Shown one piece after another: positions 19,810-28,047 of a stretch of DNA of 64,000 bases (positions are counted from its first letter, which is position 1; the number at the start of each line of letters is the position of its first letter). The stretch is from Microbacterium terricola (lineage in GTDB: Bacteria > Actinomycetota > Actinomycetes > Actinomycetales > Microbacteriaceae): NCBI RefSeq assembly GCF_027943945.1, contig NZ_AP027141.1:682001-746000 (forward strand), read 5' to 3'. The position numbers were made by a program, and so were the translations under genes. The notes beneath the pieces were generated by a model. The model did not search any database, had not been told where the DNA came from, and was given only the letters and a program-made list of their open reading frames with translations.

Positions 19810-21092
19810 CTGAAGCCTTCGACGCCGTCGACGTCATCCGCGCCAAGCGCGACGGCGGCACCGTAGCGGAGGACGCCCTCCGCTGGATGGTCGACGCGTA
19901 CACGCGCGGCTACGTCTCGGACGCGCAGATGTCGTCGTTCGCGATGGCGGTGCTGCTCAACGGCATGGACCGCGACGAGATCCGCGTGATGACCGACGCG
20001 ATGATCGCGTCCGGCGAGCGGATGAGCTTCGCCGGCCTCGGCAAGCCCACCGCCGACAAGCACTCGACCGGGGGAGTGGGCGACAAGATCACGCTGCCCC
20101 TCGCCCCGCTGGTCGCCGTGTTCGGCGTCGCGGTGCCGCAGCTCTCCGGCCGGGGCCTCGGCCACACCGGCGGCACGCTCGACAAGCTCGAGTCCATCCC
20201 GGGGTGGCGCGCGGCGCTGAGCAACGACGAGCTCTTCGCCCAGCTGCGCGACGTGGGCGCCGTCATCTGCGCGGCGGGCTCGGGTCTCGCCCCCGCAGAC
20301 AAGAAGCTCTACGCCCTGCGCGACGTCACCGGCACGGTGGAGGCCATCCCGCTGATCGCGTCGAGCATCATGTCGAAGAAGATCGCGGAGGGGACCGGCG
20401 CTCTCGTCCTGGACGTGAAGTTCGGCTCAGGCGCCTTCATGCGCGACCTCGACAAGGCCCGCGAGCTCGCCCGCACCATGGTCGCGCTCGGCGAGGACTC
20501 GGGTGTGCGCACGACCGCCCTGCTCACCGACATGAACACCCCGCTCGGCCTGGCGATCGGCAACGCGAACGAGGTGCGCGAGTCGGTCGAGGTTCTCGCC
20601 GGCGGCGGCCCCGCCGACATCGTCGAGCTCACCGTCGCCCTGGCCCGCGAGATGCTCGCCCTGGCCGGACAGCCCGATGCCGACGTCGAGGCGGCGCTGG
20701 CCGACGGACGCGCGATGGACGCGTGGCGCCGCATGATCGCGGCGCAGGGCGGCGACCCGGATGCCGCCCTCCCGGTGCCGCGCGAGACGCAGGTGGTGAC
20801 CGCATCCACGTCAGGCGTCATCACGCGCATGGAGGCGCTGCCCTTCGGCATCGCCGCCTGGCGCCTGGGCGCCGGCCGCGCCAGGGCGCAGGACCCGGTC
20901 ATCCACGCCGCGGGGATCGACCTGCTCGTCAAGCCGGGCGACGAGGTCGTCGCGGGGCAGCCCGTCTTCACCCTCTCCGCCGATGATCCGGCGAGGTTCG
21001 CGCGCGCCCTCGAAGCGCTGGACGGCGCATGGGAGATCGGCGCCGAGGCGCCGGAGCGCACCCCGCTCGTGCGCGAGCGCATCACCGCCTGA
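19806..21092 (+). CDS. deoA: Thymidine phosphorylase
   Basis: Phosphorolyses thymidine/deoxyuridine to base plus deoxyribose 1-phosphate. 428 residues with the phosphate-binding glycine-rich loop KHSTGGVGDKITLPLAPLVA near 79 and the family signature SGRGLGHTGGTLDKLESIPG near 115. KIAEGTGALVLDVKFGSGAF near 193 lies in the alpha/beta domain. Start and stop context show it is coupled to cdd. A pyrimidine-nucleoside phosphorylase of broader specificity is the only serious alternative. Confidence 0.95.
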   Translation: MTEAFDAVDVIRAKRDGGTVAEDALRWMVDAYTRGYVSDAQMSSFAMAVLLNGMDRDEIRVMTDAMIASGERMSFAGLGKPTADKHSTGGVGDKITLPLAPLVAVFGVAVPQLSGRGLGHTGGTLDKLESIPGWRAALSNDELFAQLRDVGAVICAAGSGLAPADKKLYALRDVTGTVEAIPLIASSIMSKKIAEGTGALVLDVKFGSGAFMRDLDKARELARTMVALGEDSGVRTTALLTDMNTPLGLAIGNANEVRESVEVLAGGGPADIVELTVALAREMLALAGQPDADVEAALADGRAMDAWRRMIAAQGGDPDAALPVPRETQVVTASTSGVITRMEALPFGIAAWRLGAGRARAQDPVIHAAGIDLLVKPGDEVVAGQPVFTLSADDPARFARALEALDGAWEIGAEAPERTPLVRERITA

Positions 21093-21156
21093 CACGCGTC
21101 GCCCGATCCAGTAGCGTCGCAGACGCGCACCCCCAAAGCTCACGAAGGAGATCGAC

Positions 21157-22263
21157 ATGCCCATCGACCAGCACGGAGACAGCCTGCTGCAGGGGGTGTC
21201 GCTGCGGAGCCTGCCAAAGGTGTCGCTGCACGACCACCTCGATGGAGGCGTCCGTCCGCAGACGATCATCGAGCTGGCGGACGAGATCGACCTGGAGGTC
21301 CCCTCGGCCGATTCCGACGAGCTGGCCGACTGGTTCGCCGAGAAGAGCGACTCGGGTTCGCTGGTCGAGTACCTGAAGACGTTCGACCTCACCACGGCCG
21401 TCATGCAGACCGCCGACGGACTGCGCCGGGTCGCCAGGGAGTTCGTCGAGGACCTCGCCGCCGACGGCGTGATCTACGGCGAGGTGCGCTGGGCTCCCGA
21501 GCAGCACCTCGCGCGCGGGCTCTCGCTCGACGAGGCCGTCGAGGCGGTGCAGGAGGGCATCGAGGAGGGGGAGGATGCGGCCGGCACCGACATCCGGGTC
21601 GGTCAGCTGATCACCGCGATGCGGCACACCGACCGCTCGCTCGAGATCGCCGAGCTCGCCGTCGACTGGCGTGAGCGCGGCGCCGTCGGCTTCGACATCG
21701 CCGGCCCCGAGGACGGCTTCCTGCCCGCCCGCCACCGGGCGGCGTTCGACCTCCTCGCGGCGGAGTTCTTCCCCACCACCGTGCACGCCGGTGAGGCGGC
21801 CGGGCTGGATTCGATCCGCTCCGCCCTCATCGACGGCCGTGCACTGCGGCTCGGGCACGGCGTGCGCATCGCGGAGGACCTCGAGATCGTCTCGCAGGAG
21901 GGCGAGGACGTCTTCGTGCAGTTCGGCGACCTGGCCCGCTGGGTGCGCGACCGCGAGATCCCGCTCGAGCTCTCGCCGTCGTCGAACCTGCAGACCGGCG
22001 CGATCGCGGCGTGGGGCACCGAGCTGGTCGACCACCCGTTCGACCTGCTGTACCAGCTCGGATTCGCGGTCACCGTGAACGTCGACAACCGCACGATGAG
22101 CGCCACCTCGCTGACGCGCGAGCTCGCGCTGCTGGCGGAGACGTTCGGCTACGACCTCGACGACCTGCAGACGTTCCAGCTCAACGCGGCCGCCGGCGCC
22201 TTCCTGCCGGTGGAGGAGCGCGAGGAGCTCATCGAGCTGATCGCGGAGGGCTTCGCCCGATAG
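21157..22263 (+). CDS. add: Adenosine deaminase
   Basis: Deaminates adenosine/deoxyadenosine to inosine/deoxyinosine, feeding the PNP at 39307-40131. 368 residues of the zinc amidohydrolase fold: LHDHLDGG (HxH), the VHAGEAAG metal/substrate motif, RLGHGVRI, LSPSSNLQTG and NVDNRTMS with the catalytic Asp. Start ATG at 21157 with an excellent GAAGGAG. It follows deoA by 64 bases. A TAGCGT (21111-21116) in the gap could be a second promoter. Confidence 0.96.
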   Translation: MPIDQHGDSLLQGVSLRSLPKVSLHDHLDGGVRPQTIIELADEIDLEVPSADSDELADWFAEKSDSGSLVEYLKTFDLTTAVMQTADGLRRVAREFVEDLAADGVIYGEVRWAPEQHLARGLSLDEAVEAVQEGIEEGEDAAGTDIRVGQLITAMRHTDRSLEIAELAVDWRERGAVGFDIAGPEDGFLPARHRAAFDLLAAEFFPTTVHAGEAAGLDSIRSALIDGRALRLGHGVRIAEDLEIVSQEGEDVFVQFGDLARWVRDREIPLELSPSSNLQTGAIAAWGTELVDHPFDLLYQLGFAVTVNVDNRTMSATSLTRELALLAETFGYDLDDLQTFQLNAAAGAFLPVEEREELIELIAEGFAR

Positions 22264-22321
22264 TCGCCTGCGGGCCGCGGTGCCCCTATTCTGAGCGGTA
22301 TCGGCACGGAGGGGAGCGGGC

Positions 22322-22915
22322 ATGGCGGTGTTCTCGAGAGGGTTCGGCGGGCGGCGGCGCGAGGCGGACCCGAATCTGCCACCAGGGCAGTATCTGACCG
22401 AGGACTTCCCCGTGCTCTCGGCCGGTCCCACCCCGCGCATCGCGACCGCGGACTGGACCTTCCGCATCATCACCGAGAAGGGCACCACGACCACCTGGAC
22501 GTGGGAGCAGTTCACCGCCCTCCCGGTGGAGGACGTCAGCACCGACATCCACTGCGTCACCCGGTGGTCCAAGCTCGGCACCTCCTGGCGGGGTGTGTCG
22601 CTGGACACCCTGTTCGCCGCTGTGGACACCGACTTCGCGTACGCGATGGTGCATTCCTACGGCGGATACACGACGAATCTGGCGATGGCCGACCTCCTCG
22701 GCGGGAAGGCGTGGATCGCGTTCGACTTCGACGGGGCTCCGCTCGCGCCCGAGCACGGGGGTCCGGCGCGTCTGCTGGTGCCGCATCTCTACTTCTGGAA
22801 GTCCGCGAAGTGGGTGAACGGGCTCGTGATGCAGAAGCACGACGACCCGGGCTTCTGGGAGCAGAACGGCTACCACCTGCACGGCGACCCCTGGACCGAA
22901 GAGCGCTACTGGTGA
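22322..22915 (+). CDS. Sulfite-oxidase-like molybdopterin oxidoreductase
   Basis: 197 residues, matching the stand-alone molybdopterin-binding domain of the sulfite oxidase family (YuiH/MsrP-like). Cys78 in STDIHCVTRW is the expected molybdenum ligand. The cofactor pocket continues in TSWRGVSLDTLF, HSYGGYTTNLA and HGGPARLLVPHLYFWKSAKW. No Tat or Sec signal peptide is visible, so it is probably cytoplasmic. The good GGAGGGGAGC upstream supports the ATG. Its stop overlaps the GTG of the flavoprotein gene, which suggests that protein supplies or accepts its electrons. The substrate is unknown. Confidence 0.85.
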   Translation: MAVFSRGFGGRRREADPNLPPGQYLTEDFPVLSAGPTPRIATADWTFRIITEKGTTTTWTWEQFTALPVEDVSTDIHCVTRWSKLGTSWRGVSLDTLFAAVDTDFAYAMVHSYGGYTTNLAMADLLGGKAWIAFDFDGAPLAPEHGGPARLLVPHLYFWKSAKWVNGLVMQKHDDPGFWEQNGYHLHGDPWTEERYW

Positions 22916-23634
22916 TCGTCGGCGACTGGCATCCGGCCCGGGTCGCCGACGTGGTCCCCAGCACCTCCCACGCGCGCCTGCTGCGCCTCGAGGTGCCCGG
23001 CTGGCCGGGGAACCTGCCGGGGCAGCACCTGGACATCCGGCTCACGGCGGAGGACGGCTACCAGGCCGAGCGGTCGTACTCGATCGGATCATGGGGGCCG
23101 GACGCGACCGTCGAGCTGGGCGTGGACCGCGTGCCGGACGGAGAGGTGTCGCCGTACCTCGTCGACGTCATCGAACCAGGTGACCAGCTCGAGGTGAAGG
23201 GTCCGCTGGGCGCGTACTTCGTCTGGGACGCCGACGACCCCTCTCCGGTGCAGCTGATCGCCGGCGGCTCGGGCGTCGTCCCCCTCGTCGCCATGGCCCG
23301 TGCGCGGGCAGCGATGCCGGACGGTGCGCCGTTCCGCCTGCTGTACTCGGTGCGCAGTCCCGCCGACGCCCTCTACGGTTCCGAGGTCGAGGGGCTCGCC
23401 GACGCGGGGCTCGACGTCACGTGGGTCTACACCCGCTCCGGACCGCCCGGCTGGACCGGACCCACCGGCCGGCTGACGCCGGCCGGTGTGGCGGCCGCGA
23501 CCTGGCCGCTCGAACGGAACCCGCGCGCCTTCGTCTGCGGGCCCACCGGGTTCGTCGAGTCGGTCGCGGACATGCTGGTGAGCGCGGGCTGGCCGCCCGA
23601 GCGCGTGCGCACGGAGAGGTTCGGTGGAGCATGA
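22912..23634 (+). CDS. Ferredoxin-reductase-type FAD/NAD(P) oxidoreductase
   Basis: 240 residues. An N-terminal FAD domain has the flavin-binding ERSYSIGS and then VSPYLVD. A C-terminal NAD(P) domain has GGSGVVPLVAMARAR and the terminal CGPTGFVESV. No Fe-S or FMN domain is fused, so it is a minimal FNR-type electron-transfer module. GTG start at 22912 (GTGA overlap with the molybdoenzyme stop). It is also coupled by ATGA to the small Cys-rich gene after it. The likely role is reductase partner of the Moco protein. Confidence 0.87.
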   Translation: MIVGDWHPARVADVVPSTSHARLLRLEVPGWPGNLPGQHLDIRLTAEDGYQAERSYSIGSWGPDATVELGVDRVPDGEVSPYLVDVIEPGDQLEVKGPLGAYFVWDADDPSPVQLIAGGSGVVPLVAMARARAAMPDGAPFRLLYSVRSPADALYGSEVEGLADAGLDVTWVYTRSGPPGWTGPTGRLTPAGVAAATWPLERNPRAFVCGPTGFVESVADMLVSAGWPPERVRTERFGGA

Positions 23635-23921
23635 GGAATCGGGTCCCCTCCGGCGCGGTGCGCCTGGTCGACGGCAATGCGCTGGCCGGACCGCTCGCCG
23701 GGCTGTTCGCCGTCGATGCATCCGGCATCGTGCTCGTCTGCGGCCACTGCGGCGCTGCCGGACCGCTGGGCGGAGCGACGGTCGAGGACGACCGGGTCGC
23801 CGCGATCGTCCGATGCCGCGGGTGCACCCGGACGCTGCTCACGGTCCTCCGCGCGGAGGGTGCCATCTCGGTCGTGCTCGCCGGGCTCGCGCGCTTCGAG
23901 GTTCCCGCCGACCCTCGCTGA
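23631..23921 (+). CDS. Small Cys-rich protein (DUF6510-like)
   Basis: 96 residues. The N-terminal part RLVDGNALAGPLAGLFAVD is followed by two CxxC pairs, CGHC near residue 37 and CRGC near 63. That spacing fits a small zinc ribbon. It resembles the DUF6510 family that accompanies molybdopterin oxidoreductases in actinobacteria. Its ATG overlaps the flavoprotein stop by four bases, so it is the third gene of a tight three-gene operon. The function is unknown. A zinc-ribbon adapter between the reductase and Moco protein is a guess from context. Confidence 0.75.
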   Translation: MRNRVPSGAVRLVDGNALAGPLAGLFAVDASGIVLVCGHCGAAGPLGGATVEDDRVAAIVRCRGCTRTLLTVLRAEGAISVVLAGLARFEVPADPR

Positions 23922-23947
23922 CCCGGCGCAGGAGACCCGGGAGCGGG

Positions 23948-24901
23948 TCAGCGCAGGGCGACGCCGGGATGCGTGGCCAGATACTCCTCGAAGGCCTCGG
24001 CGCTCGTGCGGGTGGGCGTGAAGCCGAAGTCGCGCTTCAGGGCATCGTTCGCCAGCACGGGGCGGTAGCGGAGGAACCGCACCTGTTCCGGTCCGTGCAC
24101 CGTGAGGCGCAGCATCCGACCGATCCGCAGGGCGAATCCGAGCACGCCGGCGGGCAGCGTCAGCAGCGGCTTGCCCAGCCGTGCCGCGATCTCCTGCACG
24201 GTGAGGCGGCCGTCGCCGGCGACGTTGTAGATGCCGGGAGGACCGTCCGTCGCCGCGCGCACCATCGCCGCCGCCACATCATCGACCCACACGAACACGA
24301 ACGGCGATTCCGAGCCGCGGACGGCGAGGATGCGCCGCCCGTCCCACAGTGCCGTGATCTGGTTGCGCACCGTCGGGCCGAGGATCGTCCCGATGCGGAA
24401 CACCACCTGCTCGAGCGCGGGATGCCGGGTCCTCGCCTCCGCGAGCATCTCCTCGACGAGGCGCTTGTGCTGCGCATACGCGAACTCGTCGTTGCCGCGC
24501 ACCGGGTCGCTCTCGCGCAGCCACTCCGCGTTGTCGGGGTGGTAGCCGTACGCCGCGCCGGACGACGACACGACGATCCGCCGTACGCCTGCGGCCAGGC
24601 ACGCGTCGAGGATGTGGCGCGACCCGTCGACGTCCACCCGGTACTCCAGGTCGCGGTCGCGGCCGGGGTTCACGATCGCCGCCAGATGCACGACGACGTC
24701 GATCTCGTGGCGCTCGAGCAGCTCGACCAGACCAGCCGACCGGGTGACGTCGCAGTCGTCGTAGTGGACGCCCTCGACGGGATGCTCGGGCCGCCGCACA
24801 TCGCCGGCCACGACCCGCTCGACGTCCGGCCGGGCCGCGAGCGCCGCCGCCACGTGCGAGCCGAGGAACCCGGCGCCTCCGGTGACCAGCACGCGGGTCA
24901 T
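23948..24901 (-). CDS. NAD-dependent epimerase/dehydratase (extended SDR)
   Basis: 317 residues. Rossmann motif TGGAGFLGSHVAAAL at 7-21, the LAAIVNPG segment, a Ser-rich VSSSGAAYG and the catalytic YAQHK tetrad element near 150. The C-terminal domain is shorter than in sugar-nucleotide epimerases and includes YNVAGDGRLTVQEIAARLG, typical of the atypical/extended SDR group. ATG at 24901 overlaps the symporter stop (ATGA). It is the last gene of a three-gene operon with an FMO and an SBF-type transporter, so the substrate may be a small carbonyl or steroid-like compound and not a nucleotide sugar. Confidence 0.85.
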   Translation of the reverse strand: MTRVLVTGGAGFLGSHVAAALAARPDVERVVAGDVRRPEHPVEGVHYDDCDVTRSAGLVELLERHEIDVVVHLAAIVNPGRDRDLEYRVDVDGSRHILDACLAAGVRRIVVSSSGAAYGYHPDNAEWLRESDPVRGNDEFAYAQHKRLVEEMLAEARTRHPALEQVVFRIGTILGPTVRNQITALWDGRRILAVRGSESPFVFVWVDDVAAAMVRAATDGPPGIYNVAGDGRLTVQEIAARLGKPLLTLPAGVLGFALRIGRMLRLTVHGPEQVRFLRYRPVLANDALKRDFGFTPTRTSAEAFEEYLATHPGVALR

Positions 24902-25872
24902 GAGGCGGGCTCCACCGCATCCCGCGCGTGGCGGCTCGCGTCGCCCTTCGCCGATCCGGTGACCCGGCGGGTGCGCACCGCCCACAGCGACGCCACGATG
25001 AGGCCGGCGATGATGTCCCAGATGCCCCACCAGCCCGCCACGATCGCCATGCCGCCGAGGCCGCCGAAGAAGGTGAAGACGAGCCCGAGGCCGAGACCGG
25101 CGTTGCGGATGCCGACCTCGAACGTCATCGCCTTCCGCTCTCGCGTGCCCAGGCCGCCGGCCACGGCGGTGCCGTAGCCGATCGCGAGGGCGACGGCGTC
25201 GTGGATGGTCACGACCAGGATGATCACGCCGAAGAACTGGACGAAGTACGTCCAGTTGCCCGTGAGCGCGATGACGATGAAGGCGACGAGGGCGAGCAGC
25301 GAGAACCACTTGACCGGCTTCTCGACCCGCGCGGCGAAGCGCGGGAACCGGGCGCGCACGAACAGCCCGATCGCGAACGGGATGCCGATGATCAGCAGGA
25401 TGTCGAGCAGCATCGACCAGGGGTTCAGCTCGACGGCGGCCAGGAGGTGCCGTGCGGTCGGGTGCAGCGAGCCCCAGAACGCGATCGAGAGCGGCAGCGC
25501 GAAGATGTAGATCACGTTGCTCACCGCGGTCATCGACACCGACAGGGCGACGTTGCCGCCCGAGCGGTGCGTGAGCACCTGGGAGATGTTGCCGGGAGGA
25601 CAGCACGCGACCAGCAGCATCCCGAGGGCCATCGAGGGCGTGACGGGAAGGACCAGCGTGAGCGCGAACGTGACCGCGGGCAGAACCAGCAGCTGCGCGA
25701 GGATCGCGATGACGAAGGGCTTGGGCTTGCGGGCGACGACCTTGAAGTCCTCGGGCGAGGTGTCCAGGGCGATGCCGAGCATGATCAGCCCCAGCACGAC
25801 GTTCAGCAGCACCAGCGAGCCGGGGTTGAAGTTCAGGACGATGTCGTCGATGACGAGCTCTTCGGCGCTCAC
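24898..25872 (-). CDS. Bile acid:sodium symporter-family (SBF) transporter
   Basis: 324 residues with about ten membrane spans. Family features: LGIALDTSPEDFKVV near residue 33, ACCPPGNISQVLTHRSGGNVALS in the crossover region that binds sodium, and the second crossover EVGIRNAGLGLGL. The GTG start (VSAEELVIDD) overlaps the FMO stop and its own stop overlaps the epimerase ATG. The family carries bile acids, pantothenate, pyruvate or other organic anions, so the substrate cannot be read from the sequence. Confidence 0.9.
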   Translation of the reverse strand: MSAEELVIDDIVLNFNPGSLVLLNVVLGLIMLGIALDTSPEDFKVVARKPKPFVIAILAQLLVLPAVTFALTLVLPVTPSMALGMLLVACCPPGNISQVLTHRSGGNVALSVSMTAVSNVIYIFALPLSIAFWGSLHPTARHLLAAVELNPWSMLLDILLIIGIPFAIGLFVRARFPRFAARVEKPVKWFSLLALVAFIVIALTGNWTYFVQFFGVIILVVTIHDAVALAIGYGTAVAGGLGTRERKAMTFEVGIRNAGLGLGLVFTFFGGLGGMAIVAGWWGIWDIIAGLIVASLWAVRTRRVTGSAKGDASRHARDAVEPAS

Positions 25873-27185
25873 GCGGCCGTTCCCTTCGACAGGGCGGCGG
25901 TCGCCTGCCGCACAGACCGGCGGTAGGCGTCCTTGTTCACGTAGTACGACATCCGCTCGAGCCCGAGGTAGTCGTACCCGCCGGTCAGATCCGGCCACTC
26001 CTGCCCGCTCACCCGCGCGCGGAATGCGGCGGCCGCCGCCGGGTCGGCCCGGGTGGCGGTCAGGTAGGCGGCGATCAGCTCGGCCTGCTCGTAGCGACCC
26101 TGCCAGCCGATGCCGGAGGCCTCGATCATCCCCATCACGTAGAGCCCGTTGAACGACGGCGGGAACACGTTGAGGTAGAGCCGCGGCGACCAGCCGGTCC
26201 AGTTCAACGCCTCGCGGGCCACGAAGGGGTAGTCGAGCGTGTACCCGGTGGCCAGCAGCACGGTGTCGTACTGCGCATGCGAGCCGTCGCGGAAGTGCAC
26301 CGTGTCGCCGTCGAACCGGTCGACATCCGGCACCACGCGCAGGTCTCCCTGGCCCAGGTGGTTGAGGATCAGGGTGTTGACGATCGGGTGCGACTCGTAG
26401 ATCTTGTAGTCGGGCTTGGGGAAGCCGAAGCGCACCGGGTCGCCGGTGAACGCCTGCAGCACCCGCTTGTCGATGAACTGCTTGATCCGCGCCGGCAGCG
26501 GCCTGCCCTGGTTGAGGGTGTCGGACGGGCGTCCGAACAGGTAGCGGGGAACGAAGTAGTACCCGCGCCGCACGCTCATGTCGACCGACGCGGCGTGGTG
26601 CACGGCGTCCACGGCGATGTCGCAGCCGGAGTTGCCCGCGCCGACGATGAGCACGCGCTTGCCGCTGAGCTGCGCCGCGCTCTTGTAGGCGCTGGTGTGC
26701 AGGAGCTCACCGGTGAAATCGCCGCGGAACGCGGGAACGTTCGGTTCGGCCAGCGTCCCGTTGGCGAGGATCACGCCGTCGTAGCGCTGCTCGACGGCGG
26801 CCCCGGCGCCTCCGGACGGGGCGGCGCGCAGCATCCATCCCCCGTCCTCCGCCGGCTCGAGCCCGGTGACCTTCGTGTCGAAGCGGAAGCGCTCGGTCAG
26901 GCCGAAGTGGTCCGCGAACTCGCGGAAGTAGCGGATGAGCTCGCGATGGCTCGGGTAGTCGGCGCGCGAGCGCATCGGGAACTCCGCGAACTCTGTGGTG
27001 GTGCGCGAGGAGATCAGGTGCGCGGACTCGTACATCGTGGAGCGGGGGTTCTCGATGTCCCAGAGGCCGCCGACGCCGCGCGACGCCTCGAACCCGTCGA
27101 ACTCGATGCCCGCCTTCTGCAGGGCCCTGGCCGCCGACAGGCCGGAGGGACCGGCGCCGATGATGGCGTACCGCTGTGCGTGCAT
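25869..27185 (-). CDS. Flavin-containing monooxygenase (class B)
   Basis: 438 residues. FAD-binding IGAGPSGLSAA at 9-19, NADPH-binding VGAGNSGCDIA in the middle, and between them the class B fingerprint FxGxxxHxxxYK (FTGELLHTSAYK). LLATGYTLDYPF is the usual ATG-containing motif. I choose the ATG at 27185, preceded by GGAAGAC. A GTG 13 codons upstream lies beyond a 5' UTR hairpin. It begins the FMO-symporter-epimerase operon. Oxygenation of a soft nucleophile or a Baeyer-Villiger reaction are both possible. Confidence 0.9.
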   Translation of the reverse strand: MHAQRYAIIGAGPSGLSAARALQKAGIEFDGFEASRGVGGLWDIENPRSTMYESAHLISSRTTTEFAEFPMRSRADYPSHRELIRYFREFADHFGLTERFRFDTKVTGLEPAEDGGWMLRAAPSGGAGAAVEQRYDGVILANGTLAEPNVPAFRGDFTGELLHTSAYKSAAQLSGKRVLIVGAGNSGCDIAVDAVHHAASVDMSVRRGYYFVPRYLFGRPSDTLNQGRPLPARIKQFIDKRVLQAFTGDPVRFGFPKPDYKIYESHPIVNTLILNHLGQGDLRVVPDVDRFDGDTVHFRDGSHAQYDTVLLATGYTLDYPFVAREALNWTGWSPRLYLNVFPPSFNGLYVMGMIEASGIGWQGRYEQAELIAAYLTATRADPAAAAAFRARVSGQEWPDLTGGYDYLGLERMSYYVNKDAYRRSVRQATAALSKGTAA

Positions 27186-27213
27186 GTCTTCCGGCGCTCC
27201 CGAATGGTCCGTG

Positions 27214-27231
27214 CCGGGCACCACTGCCCGG
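27214..27231 (-). promoter_or_regulatory. 7-bp hairpin in the FMO leader
   Basis: CCGGGCA / TGCCCGG with a 4-base loop lies between the hydrolase stop (27246) and the FMO start (27185), just downstream of a possible -10 (TAGCAT, 27248-27243). It could be a terminator for the upstream gene or an operator/attenuator for the operon. Confidence 0.4.
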
Positions 27232-27245
27232 ACAACCTCTCGATG

Positions 27246-28028
27246 CTAACCGCTGGCGATGTCGCCCAGGAACGGGCCGGCGTTCTCGGTGATCTGCGCG
27301 ATCATCTCGTCGTCGGGGATGCGGGGAGTGCCGTCGCCGGCCTGCAGGCCGTAGTCGCCGAACGACGAGTGGCTGGCGCCTTCGATCTCGACCAGTGCGG
27401 CATCCTCCGGCAGGAGGTGACGCGCATCCGCGATCTTGTCGGGGGTGGACAGGCCGTCCTCGCTGCCGGCGAGGCTGAGCACGGGCAGGCCGCTCTCGGC
27501 GATGTCTCCCGAGCAGTACGAGGCGAACAGCACGAGCGCGTCGGCGTCCTCGGCCATCATGCAGGCCCGCACGCCGCCGAGCGAGTGCCCCCCGACCGCC
27601 CATTCGTCGACGTCCGGCGCGAGCGCGGTGAACGTGTCGAGACCGCGGAGGTCGAAGAACGCCAGGTTCAGCCAGGGCTTGGTGATCACGACCGTGACGT
27701 CGGCGTCGGCGACGAGACCGGACAGCTTCGACGCGTACGCCCACGCGTCGACCTTGCCGCCCGGGATGAACACCAGGCCCACCTCGGAGGCGCCGTTCGA
27801 CGGCGCGAGCACGATGCCCGCGCTGTCATCGGTGATCGTGATCGCCTCGTCGGCCTTCACGGCCGCCAGCGGCTCGGGCTCGGCCGCCGCGACGCCGACC
27901 TGGCTCCAGATCACGATGCCGACCGCCGCGACGACGATCAGAGCGCCGATCGACCCGAGCACCCACCAGAGGATCCGGCGACCGCGACGGGGACGTTTCG
28001 ACTCGCTGCGCTCGCTCTTCTCACTCAC
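27246..28028 (-). CDS. Membrane-anchored alpha/beta hydrolase
   Basis: 260 residues. A basic N-terminus (KRPRRGRR) and one membrane helix at about 19-42 put the catalytic domain outside the cell. Nucleophile elbow GGHSLGG, acid in LAGSEDGLS, and histidine in EGASHSSFGDYG. The pattern fits the DUF3887/dienelactone-hydrolase-like group of small serine hydrolases. GTG start at 28028; TAGACT ends six bases upstream. The substrate is unknown. It lies just upstream of the FMO operon on the same strand but has its own promoter. Confidence 0.85.
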   Translation of the reverse strand: MSEKSERSESKRPRRGRRILWWVLGSIGALIVVAAVGIVIWSQVGVAAAEPEPLAAVKADEAITITDDSAGIVLAPSNGASEVGLVFIPGGKVDAWAYASKLSGLVADADVTVVITKPWLNLAFFDLRGLDTFTALAPDVDEWAVGGHSLGGVRACMMAEDADALVLFASYCSGDIAESGLPVLSLAGSEDGLSTPDKIADARHLLPEDAALVEIEGASHSSFGDYGLQAGDGTPRIPDDEMIAQITENAGPFLGDIASG

Positions 28029-28034
28029 CTGGGC

Positions 28035-28040
28035 AGTCTA
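28035..28040 (-). promoter_or_regulatory. Leaderless -10 of the alpha/beta hydrolase
   Basis: TAGACT ends six bases before the GTG at 28028. Confidence 0.5.
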
Positions 28041-28047
28041 TGGTCTC

